This document shows positions 35,378 through 40,239 of a stretch of DNA of 40,239 nucleotides, piece after piece. The notes under the pieces are model-generated. The model was not told where the DNA came from. It was given only the letters and a program-made list of their open reading frames with translations, and searched no databases. Every line of letters begins with the position of its first letter. Position 1 is the stretch's first letter. The stretch comes from an uncultured Pelagibacteraceae bacterium (GTDB lineage: Bacteria; Pseudomonadota; Alphaproteobacteria; Pelagibacterales; Pelagibacteraceae), in contig CACFJT010000011.1 of the NCBI GenBank assembly GCA_902566705.1, positions 1 to 40,239 of the forward strand, written 5' to 3'. The position numbers were made by a program, and so were the translations under genes.

Positions 35378-37027
35378 TTATATTTCACTTATAATCCAAT
35401 AATTATTTTTATTTTGTATTTTATAATGTAATTTTGAATCATCTATTTTTATTTTATCATAAATTAATTTTTTTAAATTTTCTTTATTTTGATACTTTAT
35501 GTGGTGCAGTTTACCCCACTCAGTAAAGAAAAAAGGATTATAGGTTTCATATTTTTTTCCTTCCTTTGCTATTCTATTTAAATTCAGCAAAACAGTTATC
35601 GTAATCATAACCAGTAAAAAAAATTTTATTTTTTTAAAGTTTAAATACTCTTTGAATTCAAATTTTAAAAGTAATATTGAAATAATAAGATATGGCCAGT
35701 ATGAATAACCTCCAGCTCTTAATAATGGAGTATTAAATAACCAACCAATAAAACTTAAAAATATAAAGAAAATAACTAAAAAATCTTTTTTATTTAAAAT
35801 TCTACTTTTTAATTTTTTTTTATTAAATAAAATTATTGTTAAAGAAAATAATAAAATAATAATAAATAACGTTTTACTTAAAGGTTTGAGAAATCTCTCG
35901 CTTTTAATGTGGTATAAAAACCAATTAAAATTTTTAACCCATTTTTCCTCACTAATGTGGTCCTCGACCTCTTTTTTATAACTAAAGTATGACGTATTAA
36001 ATGATTTTAAACGTATGTTAAGATTGTCTATTTTGTTTATGTAAGTCCATGAAATAGTCTCCTTATTTAAACATGTTTGTTTTATTGGCATGAAAATACA
36101 TCCGCTATTAACAAAACTTGTAAATATTGTTAATGAAAAAGTCACAAATGTTAAAATAATAAGTTTTTTATTTATAAATTTAAAAAATTTTTCTTTATTT
36201 AAAAATAAAATAAACAAAGTGGGAAGGATAAATAAAGAATAAATCCTAAACATGATCGCAAAGAAGGAAAAGAAGATTATTTTATTTACCAAAAAAATAT
36301 TATTTTTACCATTAAGATAATATTGAAAAATTAAAAATTGTGAGAATAAAAGTAAAATAATTGCATGATAATCATTTCCAAATTCTTGAATTCTATAAAA
36401 TTTAACTAATAAAAAAGAAATTAAAATTAATAAAAAAATTTTTAAATTATTCAAATCTGTTTTTTTTAAGTAATTAATAAAAGTAATAATAGTTAAAATA
36501 AAAAAAACAAAACTAGTTAAATATAAGTTTTTACTGGCACCATTAAAAAAATTAAATGCTGATGAGACATGTGCCCATCCGTTTGTAAATGATAAACTAT
36601 AATCAAAATGAGCAATACCAAATATTATTTTAAACTCATTGATTAATTCTACTTTGGGTAAATGATAATAAAGATCTTCATTTCCCTTAATTACGTATTT
36701 AATTGGTATTAAAATTATGAATATTAAAGAAAGTTTTATCAACCATTGAATAAAATTTTCTTTAATAAGGTATTTAAAATTATAAAGAATTGTAATCGAT
36801 ACTAAAAAGGAAATATAAAAATATAACTCTGATATAGGAAAAAAAAAATTTGCTAATTGAGTAATTGGCAAAGTTAAACAAAAACCAAAAATAGCAATTT
36901 CACTAAGATTTTTTTTAATATCTTCTTTGATATAAAAGAAATTAGATACTAAAAGCCCCCAACCTAAAACATGAATACATATTATTAACTCTGTAAGAGG
37001 TGAAAAAAAAATTATTTTATTAATCAT
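35378..37027 (-). CDS. Polytopic membrane protein, GT-C glycosyltransferase-like
   Basis: A 549-residue protein with roughly 12 hydrophobic segments and extreme AT-rich, Lys/Asn/Ile/Phe-rich composition. After the first helices comes an acidic loop GNEDLYYHLPKVELINEF (about residues 115-132), the position and form of the aspartate-containing loop of GT-C glycosyltransferases that use lipid-linked sugars, followed by GWAHVSSAFNFF. Function is inferred from this layout only; a role in surface glycan or glycolipid assembly is plausible. It follows the DAO-type oxidoreductase by eight bases on the same strand and converges on the M23-like gene. Confidence 0.6.
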   Translation of the reverse strand: MINKIIFFSPLTELIICIHVLGWGLLVSNFFYIKEDIKKNLSEIAIFGFCLTLPITQLANFFFPISELYFYISFLVSITILYNFKYLIKENFIQWLIKLSLIFIILIPIKYVIKGNEDLYYHLPKVELINEFKIIFGIAHFDYSLSFTNGWAHVSSAFNFFNGASKNLYLTSFVFFILTIITFINYLKKTDLNNLKIFLLILISFLLVKFYRIQEFGNDYHAIILLLFSQFLIFQYYLNGKNNIFLVNKIIFFSFFAIMFRIYSLFILPTLFILFLNKEKFFKFINKKLIILTFVTFSLTIFTSFVNSGCIFMPIKQTCLNKETISWTYINKIDNLNIRLKSFNTSYFSYKKEVEDHISEEKWVKNFNWFLYHIKSERFLKPLSKTLFIIILLFSLTIILFNKKKLKSRILNKKDFLVIFFIFLSFIGWLFNTPLLRAGGYSYWPYLIISILLLKFEFKEYLNFKKIKFFLLVMITITVLLNLNRIAKEGKKYETYNPFFFTEWGKLHHIKYQNKENLKKLIYDKIKIDDSKLHYKIQNKNNYWIISEI

Positions 37028-37035
37028 TTATATAA

Positions 37036-38340
37036 TTATATATCTTTATGAGCTCTATACCTTTCATACATTAATCTAAATTTTACAGCTATATTCAAAA
37101 ATGGATTAGGTGGTAACCATGTTGGTTTTTTTCTTGCTTCAATAATCTCTATTTCTTTTGTATTCTCATTACTTGCTTTAATCGCAATTTGCTCTCCAAA
37201 CAAAGTACCAACTCCAATACCTGAGCCATTATAACAACCAGCAACAAATATATTGTTATCTATTTTTTCAAAAATTTGAGAACTATTTCTTGTTCTAGAT
37301 ACAATACCTGACCAAGAAGACTGAATAATATCATCAGGTAATTCAGGAAATCTTTTTTTAATTCCAATCTTTTGCTTTAATGATCTTTTGGTTAATTCGG
37401 ATTTAGACATTTGATAAGGATTATAAACTTCTGCAGTGTTTCTAATTAAAATTCTTCTATTCTTAGTCATTCTTATTGTAGCCCCCATTGGTCTGACAGG
37501 TAACACTCCCCATTCTTTAGGTTCGCCAAGAGATAAAAACTCTTCATCTGATAAAGATCTGGTCATACTAGCTGTTAAAGTAATAGGAAAATTATAATTT
37601 GATTTTATTCCTAAAGACTTAAGAAATCCGTTTGTAGCAAAAATAATCTTTTTAGTTTTAATTGAACCATTTATAAATTTACAAATGACTATGTCATTTT
37701 TCTTTTTCCAATCTATTAATGAAGAATTTTCATAAAGATTTACGTTTTCTGGCAATGTATCAATCATAGCTCTAACCAATTTACTTGGATGTAATAAAAT
37801 TCCTCCCTTTGTATGAAGAGCAATATTGTAAAAATTGGTACCCAATCTACTTTTAAGTTCTTTGTTTGAAAGTAAATTATGTTCAAAACCTAATTTTGAT
37901 AAAATTTCTGAAAAATTTTCTAATATTTTTTTATCTTCTTGTTTTGATGAAGCAAAATATTTTCCACATTCATTCCAGTCACAATCTACCTGATACTCTT
38001 TAATAAATCTTTTAATAGTATCTATTCCCAACTTATATATATCTGTTTTTTTTTTATAATTATCCAATTCTTTATTTGAGGTAAAACCATCATTAAGTGT
38101 TGTATCGACTAAATAGCCTGAGTTTCTAGAGCTAGCACCCTCACCTGCTAGCTGAGCATCAACTAATAATATTTTTTGATTTGGATGAAGTTGAGCTAAT
38201 TTTCTTGCTGCAGATAATCCCGTATAACCTGCTCCTACAATTAACCATTCACAATCTAAATCGGATGAAAGTGTTTTAATGTTGTTTCTTAGACTTAGAT
38301 CGTTAACCCAACTACAGCTATTATCATTTACAACTTCCAT
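37036..38340 (-). CDS. DAO-type FAD-dependent amine oxidoreductase
   Basis: A 434-residue flavoenzyme of the D-amino acid oxidase / DadA / PuuB clan. The FAD motif LIVGAGYTGLSAARKLA is at about 33-49, followed by VDAQLAGEGASSRNSGYLVD, which is characteristic of PuuB- and sarcosine-oxidase-like members; the C-terminal VAGCYNGSGIGVGTLFGEQIA is the second FAD contact. It should oxidise a primary or secondary amine to an imine or aldehyde. It lies 39 bases after xsc on the same strand, which makes taurine or an N-substituted taurine an attractive substrate. Substrate is inference. Confidence 0.85.
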   Translation of the reverse strand: MEVVNDNSCSWVNDLSLRNNIKTLSSDLDCEWLIVGAGYTGLSAARKLAQLHPNQKILLVDAQLAGEGASSRNSGYLVDTTLNDGFTSNKELDNYKKKTDIYKLGIDTIKRFIKEYQVDCDWNECGKYFASSKQEDKKILENFSEILSKLGFEHNLLSNKELKSRLGTNFYNIALHTKGGILLHPSKLVRAMIDTLPENVNLYENSSLIDWKKKNDIVICKFINGSIKTKKIIFATNGFLKSLGIKSNYNFPITLTASMTRSLSDEEFLSLGEPKEWGVLPVRPMGATIRMTKNRRILIRNTAEVYNPYQMSKSELTKRSLKQKIGIKKRFPELPDDIIQSSWSGIVSRTRNSSQIFEKIDNNIFVAGCYNGSGIGVGTLFGEQIAIKASNENTKEIEIIEARKKPTWLPPNPFLNIAVKFRLMYERYRAHKDI

Positions 38341-38379
38341 GAACGAAGATTACGATAATTGGTCGTTATTTAAAAGATT

Positions 38380-40164
38380 TTAAGAATTTAAAGAAGGCTG
38401 CTTCTTCATATCCTCTTTTTTAATACCAGCTACTCTTACTGGTTTTTTCATAGCATCTCTTCTAAATGGTTCCCCAAGCTCTTGATTGAGAATTACCTCA
38501 ATAAATGTTGTAATTCCTTTCTTCTGATCTTCGCAAGATTGCTTTATTGCATTTGTGGTTTCTTCCATGGTTCTAGTAGTCACACCTTTTAAACCACAAG
38601 CATCAGCAACTTTAGCATAACTTAATTCTGGATCTAACTCTGTACCAACAAAGTTATTATCAAACCATAGTGTTGTATTTCTTTTTTCTGCTCCCCATTG
38701 AAAATTTCTGAAAATAACCATTGTTATAGCAGGCCACTCTTCTCTTGCACATGAGCTCATTTCGTTCATGCTTATACCAAAAGCACCATCTCCAGCAAAT
38801 CCAATAACGGGAGTATCTGGACAACCAATTTTTGCTCCTAATATTGATGGGAAACCATAACCACAAGGACCAAATAAACCTGGTGCTAAATATTTTCTTG
38901 GCTTTTCGAATGTTGGGTATGCATTACCTATTGCACAGTTGTTACCAATATCACTTGATATAATCACATCATCAGGCATTCCTGCTTGAATTGCTCTCCA
39001 AGCTTGTCTTGGTGACATTCTATCTGCATCTCTTTCTCTAGCTTCTTTATTCCAAACTGTTCCTTCATCATCATCTTCATGATCTAAACTTGAAAGTTTT
39101 TGTAACCAAGCTGATTTAGTTTGATGAATTAAATCTTTTCTAGCTTGTCTATCAGTATCACCAGCGTTTGAAGATAATTTTTCTAAAATTTGTTCAGCAA
39201 CTAATTTTGCATCACCACTTATTCCAACTGTAACTTTTTTAGTCAAACCTATTCTGTCAGGATTAATATCAACTTGAATAATACTTGCATTCTTTGGCCA
39301 ATAATCAATACCATAACCAGGTAAAGTAGAAAATGGATTTAATCTAGTTCCCAAAGCTAATACTACGTCAGCTTTTGAAATTAATTCCATTGCAGCTTTT
39401 GATCCATTGTAACCTAGAGGACCAACAGCTAAAGGATGGCTCCCTGGGAAACTGTCATTATGCTGGTACCCTGAACAAACAGGTGAATCTAATTTTTCTG
39501 CAATTTTTTTTGTAGCTTCTATAGCTCCTCCAATAACAACACCTGCTCCAGATAGTATTACTGGAAACTTTGCTTTAGATAACAAGTCAGCTGCTTTAGT
39601 TACAGCATCATTACCTCCACCTTGTCTTTCAAGTCTCACAATTGGAGGAAGATCTATGTCAATTACTTGACACCAATAATCTCTTGGAACATTAATTTGT
39701 GCTGGCGCTGATCCTCTAATAGCTTTTTCTATAACTCTATTTAGTACTTCGGCCATTCTTGATGGATCTCTTACTTCTTCTTGATAACATACCATGTCTT
39801 TGAATAAATTCATTTGTTCTACTTCTTGAAATCCACCTTGTCCCATTGTTTTGTTCGCAGCCTGCGGTGTAACTAATAAAAGAGGAGTATGGTTCCAATA
39901 GGCTGTTTTAATTGGTGTAACTAATCCAGTAATTCCAGGTCCGTTCTGGGCAATAACCATTGACATTTTACCAGTAGCTCTTGTGTAACCATCAGCAATT
40001 AAACCACCGTTTGTTTCATGAGCAACATCCCAGAAAGTTATACCTGCATCTGGAAAAATATCTGAAATTGGCATAAAGGCTGAACCGATAATTCCGAACG
40101 CATGTTCAATACCGTGCATTTGTAAAACTTTTACAAAAGCTTCTTCTGTTGTCATTTTTGTCAT
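38380..40164 (-). CDS. xsc: Sulfoacetaldehyde acetyltransferase (Xsc)
   Basis: Thiamine diphosphate enzyme converting sulfoacetaldehyde and phosphate to acetyl phosphate and sulfite, the key C-S bond cleavage in taurine and sulfonate degradation. In 594 residues: the activating Glu50 in DVAHETNGG, GPGITGLVTPIKTAYWNHTP (about 75-94), GFQEVEQMNLFKDMVCYQEE (111-130), and the TPP/Mg motif GDGAFGISM (458-466) with the later Asn487. The N-terminus MTKMTTEEAFVKVLQMHGIE matches Xsc proteins very closely, which separates it from acetolactate synthase. A strong Shine-Dalgarno sequence sets the start at 40164; the in-frame ATG at 40155 is less well placed. Confidence 0.93.
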   Translation of the reverse strand: MTKMTTEEAFVKVLQMHGIEHAFGIIGSAFMPISDIFPDAGITFWDVAHETNGGLIADGYTRATGKMSMVIAQNGPGITGLVTPIKTAYWNHTPLLLVTPQAANKTMGQGGFQEVEQMNLFKDMVCYQEEVRDPSRMAEVLNRVIEKAIRGSAPAQINVPRDYWCQVIDIDLPPIVRLERQGGGNDAVTKAADLLSKAKFPVILSGAGVVIGGAIEATKKIAEKLDSPVCSGYQHNDSFPGSHPLAVGPLGYNGSKAAMELISKADVVLALGTRLNPFSTLPGYGIDYWPKNASIIQVDINPDRIGLTKKVTVGISGDAKLVAEQILEKLSSNAGDTDRQARKDLIHQTKSAWLQKLSSLDHEDDDEGTVWNKEARERDADRMSPRQAWRAIQAGMPDDVIISSDIGNNCAIGNAYPTFEKPRKYLAPGLFGPCGYGFPSILGAKIGCPDTPVIGFAGDGAFGISMNEMSSCAREEWPAITMVIFRNFQWGAEKRNTTLWFDNNFVGTELDPELSYAKVADACGLKGVTTRTMEETTNAIKQSCEDQKKGITTFIEVILNQELGEPFRRDAMKKPVRVAGIKKEDMKKQPSLNS

Positions 40165-40174
40165 AAAACTAGAA

Positions 40175-40180
40175 CCTCTC
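40175..40180 (-). promoter_or_regulatory. Ribosome binding site of xsc
   Basis: GAGAGG on the minus strand, ten bases before the xsc ATG at 40164. With dctP it is one of the few clear Shine-Dalgarno sequences in the window and it supports the first of two in-frame ATG codons. The remaining 59 bases to the window end are AT-rich and should contain the promoter; TATAAA at 40204-40199 is a possible -10 box without a convincing -35. Confidence 0.6.
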
Positions 40181-40239
40181 TAAAATGTAATTACACTATT
40201 TATAAAATTCGTTTGTTAATTTGTGCGATTAATATATAA

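Noticed and set aside
38341-38379. Inverted repeat AACGA...TCGTT between xsc and the DAO gene as a terminator
   Set aside because: Five-base arms with a long loop and no T-run; too weak for a terminator.
40165-40239. Promoter or riboswitch upstream of xsc
   Set aside because: TATAAA at 40204-40199 lacks a convincing -35, and the short leader shows no riboswitch-like pairing; the region is also cut by the window end.
1-40239. Glycine or SAM-V riboswitches, CRISPR arrays, insertion sequences, phage genes
   Set aside because: All intergenic gaps were read; none shows repeated spacers, transposase motifs, terminal inverted repeats or recognisable aptamer cores. A covariance-model search would be needed to exclude small RNAs fully.

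Overview
The window looks like a piece of a SAR11-type (Candidatus Pelagibacter-like) alphaproteobacterial chromosome. It is very AT-rich, lysine, asparagine and isoleucine are abundant, intergenic gaps are usually below 100 bases, and neighbouring genes often overlap by 1 to 17 bases. The gene content also fits: a complete nuoA-N operon, tig-clpP-clpX-lon, a TRAP transporter, and xsc for taurine sulfonate. The taxonomic call is inference from these traits; no alignment was run. No rRNA, IS element, phage gene or CRISPR array was seen.

Layout. (1) 1-14207, minus strand: the 14-gene respiratory complex I operon nuoABCDEFGHIJKLMN, followed by birA, which is cut by the window start. (2) 14364-14530, minus strand: tRNA-Val and tRNA-Asp, with a good promoter ahead of tRNA-Val and nuoA downstream. 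(3) 14692-16386, plus strand: a TPR-methyltransferase fusion. (4) 16398-22361, minus strand: tRNA-Leu, tig, clpP, clpX, lon, a protein folding and quality-control block. (5) 22463-26153: small housekeeping and unknown genes, including a DUF1289 protein, a periplasmic histidine phosphatase, a family 5 uracil-DNA glycosylase, a YbgC-like thioesterase, a DUF3047 protein and four very short genes that simple length cut-offs miss. (6) 26156-34588: a transport and oxidation module. An SDR, an NCS1 permease and a TRAP transporter (dctM, dctQ, dctP) lie on the minus strand; divergent from them are a GMC alcohol dehydrogenase, a TerC-type membrane protein and a second SDR. An M23-like protein overlaps the end. 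(7) 35378-40164, minus strand: sulfoacetaldehyde acetyltransferase (xsc), a DAO-type FAD oxidoreductase and a GT-C-like membrane protein.

How the parts may work together. Complex I oxidises NADH and pumps ions. The divergent TRAP/GMC/SDR cluster looks like an uptake-plus-oxidation route for an unidentified hydroxylated or carboxylated organic compound, feeding NADH or reduced flavin into respiration. Xsc turns sulfoacetaldehyde plus phosphate into acetyl phosphate and sulfite; the adjacent FAD amine oxidoreductase is a candidate for making sulfoacetaldehyde from taurine or a related aminosulfonate.

Most notable non-gene observations: a roughly 55-base GC-rich patch inside the otherwise AT-rich dctM gene, a perfect 12-bp terminator-like hairpin separating dctP from dctQM, and tig starting only 10 bases after the end of tRNA-Leu.
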